Program-made: the position numbers and the translations under genes
Shown: one piece after another, positions 10,512 through 20,253 of the stretch
How positions within the stretch are numbered: position 1 is the stretch's first letter
Layout: each line of letters begins with the position of its first letter
Notes under the pieces: generated by a model
What the model was told of the DNA's origin: nothing
Seen by the model: the letters and a program-made list of their open reading frames with translations, nothing else
The model's database searches: none
DNA from: CAVOHU01 sp963817885
GTDB taxonomy: Bacteria; Acidobacteriota; Vicinamibacteria; Vicinamibacterales; JAKQTR01
Length of the DNA stretch: 64,000 nt
Assembly: GCA_963817885.1 (NCBI GenBank)
Contig: CAWFQE010000005.1
Coordinates: 62,001-126,000 of the forward strand
Direction: 5' to 3'

Positions 10512-13500
10512 CTAGTTGAACCTGACCGAAATCAGCTTGGAGACCCCGGCTTCTTCCATGGTCACGCCGTAGAGCCGATCGGCGATCTCCATGGTCTTCC
10601 GGTTGTGCGTGATCACGATGAACTGGGTCTCGGTCTGCATGTCCTTGACCAGCTCCACGAAGCGCCCGACATTCGCATCGTCGAGGGGCGCGTCGATCTC
10701 GTCCAGCACGCAGAACGGGCTCGGCTTGTAGCGGAAGATGGCGAACATGAGCGAAATGGCCGTCAGCGCCTTCTCGCCGCCGGAGAGCAGCTGGACGTTC
10801 TGCAGCCGCTTTCCGGGCGGCTGGGCGATGACCTCGATTCCGCTTTCGAGCAGGTCGTGCTCGTCCATGAGCGTGAGGCCGGCCCGCCCGCCGGCGAACA
10901 GCTTGCCGAACATCTCCTGGAAGTTCGTGTTGATGACGTCGAACGCCTCGCGAAAGCGCTCCCGCGTCGTCTGGTCGATGCGCTTGATGGCTTCGCCGGT
11001 GGAGGCGATCGACTCGATGAGGTCCCGGCGCTGAGTGGTCAGGAACGTATGGCGCTGCTCGAGCTCATCGAACTCCTCGATCGCCATCATGTTGACCGGG
11101 CCGAGCCGGTCGATCTTGACCTTGAGCGCCGCGATCACATCCTCGGGCGTCAGCACGCGCGAGGCAGGTTCTGCCGGCGGGGCGGGTGCGGCCGGCGCCT
11201 CGCCCTCTTCGGCCGCTGCGGCCTCGGCCGCCTCTTCGTCGACATCGGCGACCTCGATCGAGCGCCAGTCGGGGCTGACCGCTCCGTCCTTTTCGAGCTG
11301 CTCGACCTCGATCAGCACCTGGTCGATCTCCGCCTGCAGCGTCTCCCGGCAGGTTTCCGCCAGATGGGCCAGGTCGTTCTCGGCCTTGGCGTGCTGCACT
11401 TCGATCTCCCCGATCGTCGCGCGCACGCCATCCAGCGCCCGGCGCGCCGCCCGGATGCCGCCTTCCTGGTCGTCGGCCTGAACGCGCCGCTCCCCGACGG
11501 CTTCGTCTGCCCGCCGAACCTGGTCCCGCTGCTCGTCGAGTGCCTTCAGATCCTCGTCGAGCAGCCGCCGGCCTTCTGCGAGCGAGACCCGCAGTCCATC
11601 CTGATCGGTCGCGTTCTGGCGCTGCTCATCCTCACGCTGGGTCAGGCGATTGTCGAGGTCGCGGTTCGATTCCTCGAGCCGGTTCAGCTCGATGCTCACC
11701 GACGCCGCGCGTTCGACCAGCCGCGCATGGATCGCCATGGCGTCCTTGACGCGGTCGGCGGCCTGCCGGGCCTGCTCGCGGCCGTCGGCCAGGCGCTGCT
11801 GGGCGGATGAGAGCTGTTCGTCGACCAGGCGCTGCTGGTCTTCCAGGTGGACGATCGACTCACGAGCCTCGGTTTGACGGCTCTCGAGCACCTCGATTTC
11901 CTCGTGGGCACGACGGATATCGAGGGTGACCAGTGCCCGTTTCTGGCCGAGGCGGCGCGCGTCGTCGGCCGTCTGCCCGACGCGCATCTCGTAGCCGACG
12001 ATGGCCTTCTCGTGCTGGTGCACCTGGGCGGCCAGCGACTCGATCGCGCTGATGAGGTCGGCCACGTGGCGGTCCAGTGCGGCCAGCTCCCCGCCCAGCT
12101 CGGCCGTCCGGGTGTGGATCGAGTCGGAGGCCTCGCGCAGTTCCCGAATTTCGCGCTTGGTCGCGAGGATGCCCCGAGTGTCCTCGCCGGCAGCGCCGCC
12201 GACCACGACCCGTCCACGCCGGCACACTTCACCATCCGAGGTCGCGACCGCGCTCAATGTGCGGGCAGAGGCCGACAGCGCCTCGTCGAGCGAGCGGGCA
12301 ATCCAGCCGGAGAGCACGAGCGGCCGCAACTGGTCGGCGTCCGGACCTGACACCGTGACCACGTCGGCGAGCCGCACCAGGTCGGGTGCGGGAGGCGCCG
12401 CGTCACCATCCCAATCCGCATCGGCCCCGCCTGCGACGACGACGAATCCGCACCGGCCGGCCTTGCGCTCGCGCGCGAACCGCAGGCCGGCGGCCGCCTC
12501 AGCGCGGCTCGGCACCACGACGTGCTGCAGGAGGTCGCCGAGGCAGGCTTCGACGGCCCGTTCGAATCCGGGCCGGACGTCGAGCGAGTCGGCAACCGCC
12601 CCGTGGTGGCCGATGAGCTCTTTGGCTTCACTGAGCACGAGCCGCGCCGCGTCTCCGAAGGCCGCGCGGGCCGCGTCGAATTCCTCCAGCGAATGGAGGC
12701 GGGCGATGGTGGAGGCCAGCGCGTGTTCCTGCGATCGCAGTTCCTGGGATGTCTCATCGCGCCTGCGCCGCAGCTCGGCGAGCAGGACATCGTGGCGGGC
12801 CCGTTCGCGGGTCGTCTCGTCGAGCGCGGCCCGGGCCTCGCCCAACCCGTCGGTGGCGGCTTCCTGCTCGGATTCGACGCGGCGGGTTTCGACGTCCAGG
12901 TCGGCGGCTTCCGCTTCGAGCCGCGCGAGATCACGCGACACGCGCTCGCGCGCCGCGCCGGCCGACTCGATGGCATGCCGCAGCGCCGTGGCGGCGCTGA
13001 CCGCGGCGTACTGCTCACGTCGCGACGCCTCGAGTTCGCCCTCGAGGTGTTCGAGCGAGGCCTGCGTGAGGTCCTGATCGCGCGTCTGCTCGGCCAGGGC
13101 GATCGCCGCGGTCTCGCGCTCCCGGGATGCGTCGGCCGCCTCGTTCCGCTTCGCCAGCAGTTCCTGCGTGACCGGGCCGCGCCGGCTGCGGAGCACGTCC
13201 AGCTCGGTGGCGACCTCGGCGGCACGGGCCACCAGCGCTTTCAGCTGCTGTTCGTCGAACTCGAGCTGCTGCTGGCGGCGGCCGATGGCCATTTCGCGGA
13301 GATGGGCGGTCTCGCGGCACTGCAGCGCGGCCGACTCGAGTTCGGCCAGCTCGATTCGCACGCGCTCGAGATCGCCTTCGAGCGCGGCGAGCCGGCCTGC
13401 GGCGGCCGTCTCCTGCACGCGGGCCTGCGCCAGGCGTTCCTGGGACGTGTCGATGGCCTGCAGCAGCACGCGCTGGCGCCTGGCGAAGAGCACCTTCTCC

Positions 13501-14213
13501 CAGCGACGGAGCTCGCCGTGCAGCCGCTGGTAGCGCCGGGCCTTGCCGGCCTGCCGCTTCAGCACGTTCCGCTGCTTCTCGATCTCGAAGACGATGTCAT
13601 CGACGCGGGTGAGGTTCTGCTGGGCGGCCTCGAGTTTCAGCTCGGCGGAGCGGCGGCGCGCCTTGTACTTGGTGACGCCGGCCGCCTCTTCGATGAGCTG
13701 CCGCCGATCGGCGGGACGGGTGCTGAGGATCATCCCGATCTTGCCCTGCTCGATGATCGCGTAGGCCTTCGCCCCGAGGCCGGTGTCCATGAGCAGGTCG
13801 TGCACATCGCGCAGCCGGCAGACGTCACCGTTGATGAGATACTCGCTCTCGCCCGATCGGAACAGCCGCCGCGTCACCTCCACCTCGCGCATCAGCGGCT
13901 CGCCGTCCTCGTCGACCAGCGTCGCCATGTCCTGCGCACGCGACGCGAGCGGCACGCCGGCCAGCTGCAACCGCACCTCGGCGGCGGCGTTCGGCTTGCG
14001 CGCGTCGCTGCCGCTGAAGATCACGTCTTCCATGCGGTCGCCGCGCAGGCTCTTGGCGCTCTGCTCGCCGAGCACCCACACGATCGCGTCGGCGACGTTG
14101 CTCTTTCCGCAGCCGTTCGGGCCGACAATGGCGGTGACCCCGCGATCGAACGAGAGCTCCGCGCGGTCACAAAAGGATTTGAAGCCGCTGATTTCGAGTC
14201 GTTGCAGACGCAT
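10512..14213 (-). CDS. smc: Chromosome segregation protein SMC
   Basis: Condensin ATPase of 1233 aa that dimerises and organises the chromosome with ScpA/ScpB. ATG 14213 begins the canonical MRLQRLEISGFKSF. Walker A GPNGCGKS is at residues 31-38. A long heptad-rich coiled coil, a hinge region in the middle (about residues 510-670) and a second coiled coil follow. The C-terminal head has the ABC signature LLSGGEKALTAISL and Walker B/D-loop FCVLDEIDAPLDDANV. An unusual Glu/Ala/Pro-rich insertion (EEAAEAAAAEEGEAPAAPA) interrupts the second coiled coil near the head. No scpA/scpB or ftsY is nearby. Confidence 0.97.
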   Translation of the reverse strand: MRLQRLEISGFKSFCDRAELSFDRGVTAIVGPNGCGKSNVADAIVWVLGEQSAKSLRGDRMEDVIFSGSDARKPNAAAEVRLQLAGVPLASRAQDMATLVDEDGEPLMREVEVTRRLFRSGESEYLINGDVCRLRDVHDLLMDTGLGAKAYAIIEQGKIGMILSTRPADRRQLIEEAAGVTKYKARRRSAELKLEAAQQNLTRVDDIVFEIEKQRNVLKRQAGKARRYQRLHGELRRWEKVLFARRQRVLLQAIDTSQERLAQARVQETAAAGRLAALEGDLERVRIELAELESAALQCRETAHLREMAIGRRQQQLEFDEQQLKALVARAAEVATELDVLRSRRGPVTQELLAKRNEAADASRERETAAIALAEQTRDQDLTQASLEHLEGELEASRREQYAAVSAATALRHAIESAGAARERVSRDLARLEAEAADLDVETRRVESEQEAATDGLGEARAALDETTRERARHDVLLAELRRRRDETSQELRSQEHALASTIARLHSLEEFDAARAAFGDAARLVLSEAKELIGHHGAVADSLDVRPGFERAVEACLGDLLQHVVVPSRAEAAAGLRFARERKAGRCGFVVVAGGADADWDGDAAPPAPDLVRLADVVTVSGPDADQLRPLVLSGWIARSLDEALSASARTLSAVATSDGEVCRRGRVVVGGAAGEDTRGILATKREIRELREASDSIHTRTAELGGELAALDRHVADLISAIESLAAQVHQHEKAIVGYEMRVGQTADDARRLGQKRALVTLDIRRAHEEIEVLESRQTEARESIVHLEDQQRLVDEQLSSAQQRLADGREQARQAADRVKDAMAIHARLVERAASVSIELNRLEESNRDLDNRLTQREDEQRQNATDQDGLRVSLAEGRRLLDEDLKALDEQRDQVRRADEAVGERRVQADDQEGGIRAARRALDGVRATIGEIEVQHAKAENDLAHLAETCRETLQAEIDQVLIEVEQLEKDGAVSPDWRSIEVADVDEEAAEAAAAEEGEAPAAPAPPAEPASRVLTPEDVIAALKVKIDRLGPVNMMAIEEFDELEQRHTFLTTQRRDLIESIASTGEAIKRIDQTTRERFREAFDVINTNFQEMFGKLFAGGRAGLTLMDEHDLLESGIEVIAQPPGKRLQNVQLLSGGEKALTAISLMFAIFRYKPSPFCVLDEIDAPLDDANVGRFVELVKDMQTETQFIVITHNRKTMEIADRLYGVTMEEAGVSKLISVRFN

Positions 14214-14533
14214 CGTGACGATCGTTCCTGACCTGAACCCGACAGAAGGGGATCCGACCGCGCGTGACCGCTCCGGACTTAGGTGCCGGTCACGCCCGAC
14301 GGACTGATGACTCCATGAAACGGCAACAGCCGCCCGGCCCGGGGCGCCAGAGGGCGCGTTCGGGTCGATCGGGCGGCTCTCTGGTCCCTGAGGAGACGGC
14401 ATCCCGAACCGACGCAGCTCGCCTCACATCCGAGGCGGCGACGCCCACCTCGGGGCGTCGGTCAGTCTAGCAAGGCCAACCTGTTGTATCAAGGCGAAAG
14501 CGGTCCACAACCGATTGGGGATTCAGGAGCTCG
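14214..14533. other. Intergenic region upstream of smc
   Basis: About 320 bases between the smc start and the end of the S41 protease gene, both minus strand. The clearest structure is an inverted repeat GTGACCG (14264-14270) and CGGTCAC (14287-14293) with a 16-base spacer, about 50 bases before the smc ATG; it could be an operator or part of the promoter. No convincing -35/-10 pair or terminator was found. Confidence 0.4.
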
Positions 14534-16156
14534 TCAGTGCCCCTTCGCGGCCGCCCGGGCCTTTGCCGCCGCGACGAGGCGCTCGGCCTCCGGGAATTGT
14601 TCGAGGGCCAGCTTCGCCTGCGGGTCGTTCGGAATCAGATTCCGGCGGGCCTCCTCGACGTTGAACACGTTGAGGTCGATTTCGTACCGGATCATCGCCT
14701 TGATGAAGTCGAGATCCTGAGTGAACGCGGCCTCGTCGATCTTGATCTTCTCGGAATCGAGCTGCTGGCGGAAATCGGACAGCATCGCCGCGTCCACGAC
14801 GAAGTCGCGGGTGACGTACTTGCGATCCTTCGCGGTCCCCGGGATCCGGTCGTCGCCCACCGCCGAGAATTTCTGCGCGAAGTTGGCGAACGTCTGTCGC
14901 GCGTAGAGCAGGCGGCCGAACTTCGACGGGTTGAATCCCTCGATGGGGCCCTCGAGGTGATGATCCGGTTCGACTCCGCCGCCCCCGTAGACCTTCCGCC
15001 CGCCGTCGGTGAACCGCAGGTCCGCCTCGTTGTGCTGACGGGGAGTCCCCTGATTCCGGATCGTGTAGTTGAGGTACTCGTCGAAGGTGCCGTCCCAGGG
15101 GCGCTGGATGAGGCGTCCGGCCGGCGTGTAGTAGCGCGCCGTCGTGAGCGCGAGCGCCGCGCCCTCGCTGATCCGGTAGACCGATTGCACCAGCGCCTTG
15201 CCGAAGGTCGTTTCGCCGACGACCACGGCACGGTCGTGATCCTGGAGGGCGCCAGTCACGATCTCTGACGCGCTCGCGCTGTTCCGGTTGACCAGCACGA
15301 CCACGGGAAGGTCAAGGTAGTCGCTGCGGTCGGTCACGCGGTAGTCCTGGTCCGAGTTCTGGACGCGTCCGCGGGTGTAGACGATCATGACCCCCTGCGG
15401 CAGGAATCGGCTCGCGACCTTGATGGCCTGATCGAGCGGCCCGCCCGGGTTGCCCCGGATGTCGAGCAGCAGGCGCTTCATGCCCTTGCCCTTCAAGGTC
15501 TTGAGCGCCTCTCCCAGATCCTGGTCCGTCAGCTCGGCGAAATCATGAAGCTGGACGTAGCCGGTGGTCCCATCGATCATGAACGAGGCCGGGATCGTCG
15601 GGATGTTGATCTCGTCGCGCGGCACCTCGAGATCGATCAGGTGGTCGTAGCCGCGCCGGCGCAGCGAGATCTTGACCAGCGTGCCCTTCGGCCCGCGCAG
15701 GCGGCGCGCCGCCTGCTCGCTGGTCCACCCCTTGGCCTCTTCCCCGTCGATCTTCGCGATGACGTCTCCCCGGCGGACGCCCTTCTTGTAGGCCGGCGAG
15801 CCTTCGAACAGGCTGACCGCCGTAATGTCCCCGTCGATGACCTGGATGGTGATGCCCAGGCCGTAGTAGCGCCCTTCCTGCCGCTCGCGCATCTGGGCAT
15901 AGGTGCGCGGATCGAGGAAGCTCGAGTGGGGATCCAGCGTCTGCAGCATCCCCCCGATGGCGCCGTAGACCACGCGGTCGGGCTCCGCCTTCTCGATATA
16001 GCTGGTCTCGACATACCGGAGGGCCGTCGTCAACTGGCGGTAGTGGTCCGGCAGGCGTTCCTGGCTGAGCGCGGTGGTTCGGCCGAAGAAGCCGCCGGCT
16101 ACCGCCGACACAAGGAGAACCGTCGTGGCGACGGTGGCAAATCGAACTGTCCGCAT
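14534..16156 (-). CDS. S41-family carboxy-terminal processing protease
   Basis: Membrane-anchored periplasmic serine protease of the CtpA/Prc type, 540 aa from ATG 16156. The N-terminus has one hydrophobic signal/anchor segment (residues about 7-25). A PDZ domain spans about residues 95-180 (YGLGITIQ, GSPAYKKGVRRGDVI). The S41 catalytic domain shows DIRGNPGG, then NSASASE (292-298) holding the nucleophilic Ser, and Lys320 in FGKALVQ as general base. A C-terminal extension of about 150 residues is predicted helical. Such proteases trim or degrade envelope proteins. The ATG is only about 80 bases from the divergent tatA promoter. Confidence 0.93.
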   Translation of the reverse strand: MRTVRFATVATTVLLVSAVAGGFFGRTTALSQERLPDHYRQLTTALRYVETSYIEKAEPDRVVYGAIGGMLQTLDPHSSFLDPRTYAQMRERQEGRYYGLGITIQVIDGDITAVSLFEGSPAYKKGVRRGDVIAKIDGEEAKGWTSEQAARRLRGPKGTLVKISLRRRGYDHLIDLEVPRDEINIPTIPASFMIDGTTGYVQLHDFAELTDQDLGEALKTLKGKGMKRLLLDIRGNPGGPLDQAIKVASRFLPQGVMIVYTRGRVQNSDQDYRVTDRSDYLDLPVVVLVNRNSASASEIVTGALQDHDRAVVVGETTFGKALVQSVYRISEGAALALTTARYYTPAGRLIQRPWDGTFDEYLNYTIRNQGTPRQHNEADLRFTDGGRKVYGGGGVEPDHHLEGPIEGFNPSKFGRLLYARQTFANFAQKFSAVGDDRIPGTAKDRKYVTRDFVVDAAMLSDFRQQLDSEKIKIDEAAFTQDLDFIKAMIRYEIDLNVFNVEEARRNLIPNDPQAKLALEQFPEAERLVAAAKARAAAKGH

Positions 16157-16238
16157 GGAGGCATCGTACCAGATAGCCCCCGGTGCATCAACGACTTCCG
16201 GGAGCGCGGCCGGCCGCGCGAGGGCCTCCCTCCTCACC

Positions 16239-16268
16239 TTGCGTACGGCGGTCGATGGTCCCTATAAT
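16239..16268 (+). promoter_or_regulatory. Sigma-70 promoter for tatA-tatC
   Basis: TTGCGT (16239-16244), 18-base spacer, perfect TATAAT (16263-16268). Transcription would start near 16275, giving a leader of about 95 bases before tatA. One of the best sigma-70 matches in the window. Confidence 0.75.
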
Positions 16269-16315
16269 GAAAGAGTCTACGTCCGGAAAATGACTGCGTA
16301 CGTCGCCGGGTCGAC

Positions 16316-16335
16316 GACGCTCCTGCCGGAGCGTC
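16316..16335 (+). other. Hairpin in the tatA leader
   Basis: Perfect 8-bp stem GACGCTCC (16316-16323) / GGAGCGTC (16328-16335) with a TGCC loop, about 36 bases before the tatA ATG. It could influence translation or mRNA stability. No known regulatory RNA family recognised. Confidence 0.5.
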
Positions 16336-16371
16336 AAGCCTCAGGCGTGTAGTGTCGGAGCGAGGAAAAAC

Positions 16372-16722
16372 ATGTTTGGTTCCATCGGCATGCCCGAGTT
16401 GATCGTGATCTTCGTGATCGCGCTCCTCGTGTTCGGACCGCGCAAGCTGCCGGATCTGGGCCGGTCTCTTGGCCGCACGCTGGCCGAATTCAGGAAGGCC
16501 TCGAACGAGCTGCGCAACACGCTCGAGGAGGAAGTTCGGCTCGACGAGCAGAAAGCCGCCGTCCCGGTATCGACGATCCCTCAGCCGCCACCGCCACAGG
16601 CTGCCGTCCGCACTCCGGCCGAGGCTCCCGCGACGGAGGCGGCCGGCCGCGTGACGACCGACGTGCCTCCCCCGGCTGCCGCTGAGACCTCCGCCAGCCA
16701 ACCGCCGCCGTCTGCTCACTGA
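16372..16722 (+). CDS. tatA: Twin-arginine translocase TatA/TatE-type subunit
   Basis: Pore-forming component of the Tat system, which exports folded proteins with twin-Arg signals. Of 116 aa, the first 20 form the single membrane helix (MPELIVIFVIALLVFG), followed by the conserved FGPRKLPDLGRSLG hinge and an amphipathic helix. The C-terminal half is a Pro/Ala-rich tail of low complexity, typical of the family. Only one TatA/B-like gene is present here beside tatC, so it may also fill the TatB role, as in minimal TatAC systems; a separate tatB elsewhere cannot be excluded. Confidence 0.93.
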   Translation: MFGSIGMPELIVIFVIALLVFGPRKLPDLGRSLGRTLAEFRKASNELRNTLEEEVRLDEQKAAVPVSTIPQPPPPQAAVRTPAEAPATEAAGRVTTDVPPPAAAETSASQPPPSAH

Positions 16723-16739
16723 CCGGGTTCGAGCGGTAC

Positions 16740-17597
16740 ATGGCGTTCTCACTACGCAAATCAGCGGAGGCGATCGGCCTGCAGACCGCCGAACCACCGG
16801 CTCGTGAAGAGCCCGAGGAGTTCGACGAGGCGGGCGGCGCCAAGATGTCTTTTCTCGATCATCTTGACGAGCTGCGCAAGCGCCTGATGGTGTCGGTCGC
16901 CGCCCTGGGAGTCGGCTTCCTGATCGCCCTCGCCTTCATCGGCAAGATCTTCGACTTCATCATGCGGCCGCTGCAGCAGGCGCTGCCGCCCGGGTCGAAG
17001 ATGATGTACATCGCGCCAACTGAAGCGTTCATGCTCCAGTTGAAGATCGCGTTCATCGTCGGCCTGTTCCTGGCCATCCCGGTCATCCTCTGGCAGCTCT
17101 GGCTGTTTGTCGCGCCGGGCCTCTACGCCAAGGAGAAACGGTTCGCCATCCCCTTCGTCGTGTTCTCGACGATCTTCTTCGTGCTCGGAGCCGCCTTCTC
17201 GCACTACATCATGTTCCGGTGGGCGTGGGTGTTCCTGGCGAGCTTCACGACCGACTACATGGTGTTCCAGCCGACCGTCGCCTCGACCTTCTCGCTCTAC
17301 TCGCAGATGGTGCTGGCGATGGGGGTGGTCTTCGAGATGCCGACCCTGGTGCTCTTCCTCGCGCGGATGGGCGTGGTGAGCGCGGGGTTCCTCCTCAAGC
17401 ATTTCAAGTACGCGGTGCTCATCATCTTCATCGTCGCGGCCGTCATCACGCCCACCGGTGACATGGTGACCCAGTCGCTGGTGGCCGGTCCGATGATCGG
17501 CCTCTACCTGTTCAGCATCATCGTCGCGTGGGTCTTCGGCAAGCGCCGCAAGAAGGCGCCCGAGAGCGAGCTGGCGACGACCGACGAAGAAGCCTAG
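16740..17597 (+). CDS. tatC: Sec-independent translocase protein TatC
   Basis: Polytopic receptor for twin-Arg signal peptides, 285 aa, six predicted membrane helices. It has the conserved cytoplasmic N-terminal motif SFLDHLDELRKRL, preceded here by about 35 extra charged residues. The PTEAF loop and the VFEMPTLVLFLARMGVVS segment are also present. An internal ATG before SFLDHL could be used instead, but the longer frame fits the 17-base spacing to tatA. Forms a two-gene tatA-tatC operon under the promoter at 16239. Confidence 0.95.
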   Translation: MAFSLRKSAEAIGLQTAEPPAREEPEEFDEAGGAKMSFLDHLDELRKRLMVSVAALGVGFLIALAFIGKIFDFIMRPLQQALPPGSKMMYIAPTEAFMLQLKIAFIVGLFLAIPVILWQLWLFVAPGLYAKEKRFAIPFVVFSTIFFVLGAAFSHYIMFRWAWVFLASFTTDYMVFQPTVASTFSLYSQMVLAMGVVFEMPTLVLFLARMGVVSAGFLLKHFKYAVLIIFIVAAVITPTGDMVTQSLVAGPMIGLYLFSIIVAWVFGKRRKKAPESELATTDEEA

Positions 17598-17634
17598 GCG
17601 CCCCGGGGCCGCTCGATCCGAAGCCTGGTGAGCC

Positions 17635-18675
17635 GTGACCATCACAAGGTCTGCCGCCGACGAGATCCACCGACTGGTGACCGACCTGTCGACCCCGAGC
17701 GCCGCCGCCCGGGAAACGGCGGCGGCGCGCCTGAGCGTGATCGGTGAACGCGCGGTACCGCACCTGCTCGACGGCCTGACCTCGACAGCGTCGGCGGCGG
17801 GGCGCGCCGCCATCCTCAAGGTTCTCGAAGCGACAGGCGATCGCCGCGCGCTCGAGCCCGCCCTGGCGCTGGTGAAGAACCCGGGCACGGAATCCGGCGT
17901 GGCGCTGGCCGCCATCGGCGTGGTGGCGAGCTTCCTGGACTCGGAGCACGGATCCGATGCCCTCGAGGCGCTGGCCGACGTGGCCGTCGATCAGACCGCA
18001 GCCGACCTGCTGCGGCTCGCCTCGCTCGACGCGCTCTCTGCCATGCCGGCCCGCGCCATGGCGCCGCTCAGAAAGCGGCTCGGATCGGACCCCAGTGCCG
18101 CGGTGCGCGCACGCGCCGCGAGCGCGCCGGCACTGCCGAGGATCGATCACGACCCGATCTCGTCCCTGGATGCGGTGGCCTCGGGCGGATCGGCCGATCC
18201 CGCCGGGCTGAAGGTCCTGGTGAACGCCGCGGCGGCGACCGCTCCGCTTCCGAGCCTGCACCGGCTGGTGGAGTCGATCAGGACCCGGGAACAGGCGGCC
18301 CGCACCGATCTCGACCGCGCCGAGTGGCAGGAAATCCGCGGCCTGGTCCACGTGGCGCTGGCCTCCAGGGGAAGCCGCGTGGCGGTCTATGATTTGCGGG
18401 AAACGCTGGAAGAGGCGACCGGAGCGCTGCCGTCAAGCTTCCTGACGGCGCTCGCCCGGATCGGCGATCGGTCGTGTCTCGAACCGGCGGTCGGCGCACT
18501 GGCACGCGCCACGCGTTCCCCCAAGGCGCACGCCGAGTGGAAGAAGCAGCTGCTGTCTGCGGCGCGCGCCATCGTGCAGCGGGAAGCGTTGACGCGCCGC
18601 CACGGCGTCGTGCGCCGCGTCATCGCCCGCTGGCCTGAAGCCGCCGCCGACCTCCTGGACCGCCCTGGTCAGTAG
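17635..18675 (+). CDS. HEAT-repeat protein
   Basis: Cytoplasmic alpha-helical repeat protein of 346 aa from GTG 17635; no signal peptide or membrane segment. Successive helical pairs such as ARETAAARLSVIGERAVPHLLDGL and AAILKVLEATGDRRALEPALALV follow the HEAT/PBS-lyase pattern. Such proteins act as scaffolds; no enzyme motif is visible. The start is 37 bases after tatC, so it may be the third gene of the tat transcript. Its last 7 bases overlap the end of the convergent proS gene. Confidence 0.75.
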   Translation: MTITRSAADEIHRLVTDLSTPSAAARETAAARLSVIGERAVPHLLDGLTSTASAAGRAAILKVLEATGDRRALEPALALVKNPGTESGVALAAIGVVASFLDSEHGSDALEALADVAVDQTAADLLRLASLDALSAMPARAMAPLRKRLGSDPSAAVRARAASAPALPRIDHDPISSLDAVASGGSADPAGLKVLVNAAAATAPLPSLHRLVESIRTREQAARTDLDRAEWQEIRGLVHVALASRGSRVAVYDLRETLEEATGALPSSFLTALARIGDRSCLEPAVGALARATRSPKAHAEWKKQLLSAARAIVQREALTRRHGVVRRVIARWPEAAADLLDRPGQ

Positions 18676-20120
18676 GCCTTCGCGAAGTACGCGTCGGCGA
18701 TCGATTTCTCCCCGCACTTGATGCAGGGCGCGAGGCTCGCTTCGCCGCCGAGCGGCATGTTGCGCAGCGTGGCCTGCGTCTCGGTCTTGATGGCCGCCTC
18801 GCACTCGGCGCTTCCACACCACGGCGCGACGACGAAGCCCGGACGGCCCTCCATGATCTGCTTGAACTCGTCGTAGGACGAGGTGGCGGTCGTGTGGTCC
18901 TTCCGGAACGCGAGCGCCCGGTTGAACAGGGCGTCCTGGATCTCGGCGAGCAGCCCCGTCACGGTGCCGGCCAGGCCGTCCATCGGCGCAGGCTGCTTGG
19001 CGCGTGTGTCGCGGCGCGCGAGCATGACCTGGTGCTTCTCGATGTCCTTCGGGCCGATCTCCAGGCGCAGCGGCACGCCGCGCAGCTCCCACTCCGAGAA
19101 CTTCCAGCCCGGCGTGTACGCATCGCGGTCGTCGAGCATCACCCGGACGCCCTGCGCGACCAGCTGATCGCGAATCCCCTGCGCGACGGGCAGCACGGTT
19201 GTCCGCCAGTCCCCGCGCGGGATCGGGATGATGACCACCTGGTAGGGCGCGATACGCGGCGGCAGGATCAGCCCGGTCTCGTCGCCGTGGGTCATCACGA
19301 TGCCGCCGATGAGCCGGGTGGACACGCCCCAGGATGTGCCCCAGATGTACTGGAGCGACTTGTCCCGGGCCTGGAACCGGATCTCGAACGCCTTCGCGAA
19401 GTTCTGCCCCAGGTTGTGCGAGGTGCCCGCCTGCAGCGCGCGCCCGTCGCCCATCAGGGCCTCGATCGAGTAGGTCCGGGCCGCGCCCGCGAACTTCTCG
19501 CTCTCGGACTTGAGGCCCGGCATCACCGGCATCGCCAGCTCGCGTTCCGCGAAATCGCGGTACAGGTCGAGGATCAGGCGCGTCTCGGCTTCGGCTTCCT
19601 CCTCGGTTTCGTGCGCGGTGTGGCCTTCCTGCCAGAGGAACTCGGTCGTGCGCAGGAACAGCCGCGTCACCTTCTCCCACCGGACCACATTCGCCCACTG
19701 GTTGATCAGGACCGGAAGGTCGCGCCACGACTTGATCCACTTGGCATACATCGTCCCGATGATGGCTTCCGAGGTCGGCCGGACGACCAGGGGCTCCTCG
19801 AGCTCCTCGACCCCGCCCCGCGTGACCCACGCCACCTGCGGCGCGAACCCCTCGACGTGCTCCGCTTCCTTCATGAGCAGGCTCTTCGGGATGAAGAGCG
19901 GGAAGTACGCGTTGACGTGCCCAGTCGCCTTGAAACGCGCATCGAGATCGCGCTGCATCAGCTCCCAGATGGCGTACCCATAGGGCCGGATAACCATGCA
20001 GCCCTTGACCGGCGAATAGTCCGCCAGCTCCGCGCGGCGCACGAGATCCGTGTACCATCGGGAGAAATCCACTGATCTCGGCGTAATCTCGGTGATGAAC
20101 TGGTCTTTGTCGTCGCTCAT
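18669..20120 (-). CDS. proS: Prolyl-tRNA synthetase, archaeal/eukaryotic type
   Basis: Class II synthetase that charges tRNA-Pro, 483 aa from ATG 20120. It is the short form without the editing insertion (INS) domain of the bacterial type. Visible are class II elements (motif 2 around VRPTSEAIIG and FLRTTEFLWQEGHTAH; motif 3 near GVSTRLIGGIVMTHGD), an anticodon-binding domain, and the C-terminal zinc-type domain with WCGSAEC and CIKC cysteines ending in AKAY. This type is found in several bacterial phyla, including acidobacteria and Thermus. It overlaps the HEAT-repeat gene by 7 bases at the 3' end. Confidence 0.96.
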   Translation of the reverse strand: MSDDKDQFITEITPRSVDFSRWYTDLVRRAELADYSPVKGCMVIRPYGYAIWELMQRDLDARFKATGHVNAYFPLFIPKSLLMKEAEHVEGFAPQVAWVTRGGVEELEEPLVVRPTSEAIIGTMYAKWIKSWRDLPVLINQWANVVRWEKVTRLFLRTTEFLWQEGHTAHETEEEAEAETRLILDLYRDFAERELAMPVMPGLKSESEKFAGAARTYSIEALMGDGRALQAGTSHNLGQNFAKAFEIRFQARDKSLQYIWGTSWGVSTRLIGGIVMTHGDETGLILPPRIAPYQVVIIPIPRGDWRTTVLPVAQGIRDQLVAQGVRVMLDDRDAYTPGWKFSEWELRGVPLRLEIGPKDIEKHQVMLARRDTRAKQPAPMDGLAGTVTGLLAEIQDALFNRALAFRKDHTTATSSYDEFKQIMEGRPGFVVAPWCGSAECEAAIKTETQATLRNMPLGGEASLAPCIKCGEKSIADAYFAKAY

Positions 20121-20187
20121 GGATGCGCCTTTCCGCACGCGCGTGTCGAACCCGCCGCCTCTGCCGCCGTCCGAACGCGATGACTTC

Positions 20188-20205
20188 GGTAGGTGCTATC
20201 CTACC
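20188..20205. promoter_or_regulatory. Dyad between divergent proS and aroB
   Basis: GGTAGG-TGCTAT-CCTACC, a perfect 6-bp inverted repeat with 6-base centre, about 50 bases before aroB and 70 before proS. It is the only symmetric element in this 133-base divergent promoter region. A repressor site is possible; no regulator family is recognised. Confidence 0.4.
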
Positions 20206-20253
20206 ATTGACCAATCGTCGGCCGACAGGAACCGCCCGGCAGGATCGCCGTAC

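Noticed and set aside
12560..12569. GTTCGAATCC, resembling a tRNA T-loop
   Set aside because: It lies inside the smc coding frame, and no acceptor, D or anticodon stems surround it.
10293..14231. Long plus-strand open frames opposite smc
   Set aside because: They mirror the conserved SMC heads and coiled coils and lack start signals or domains.
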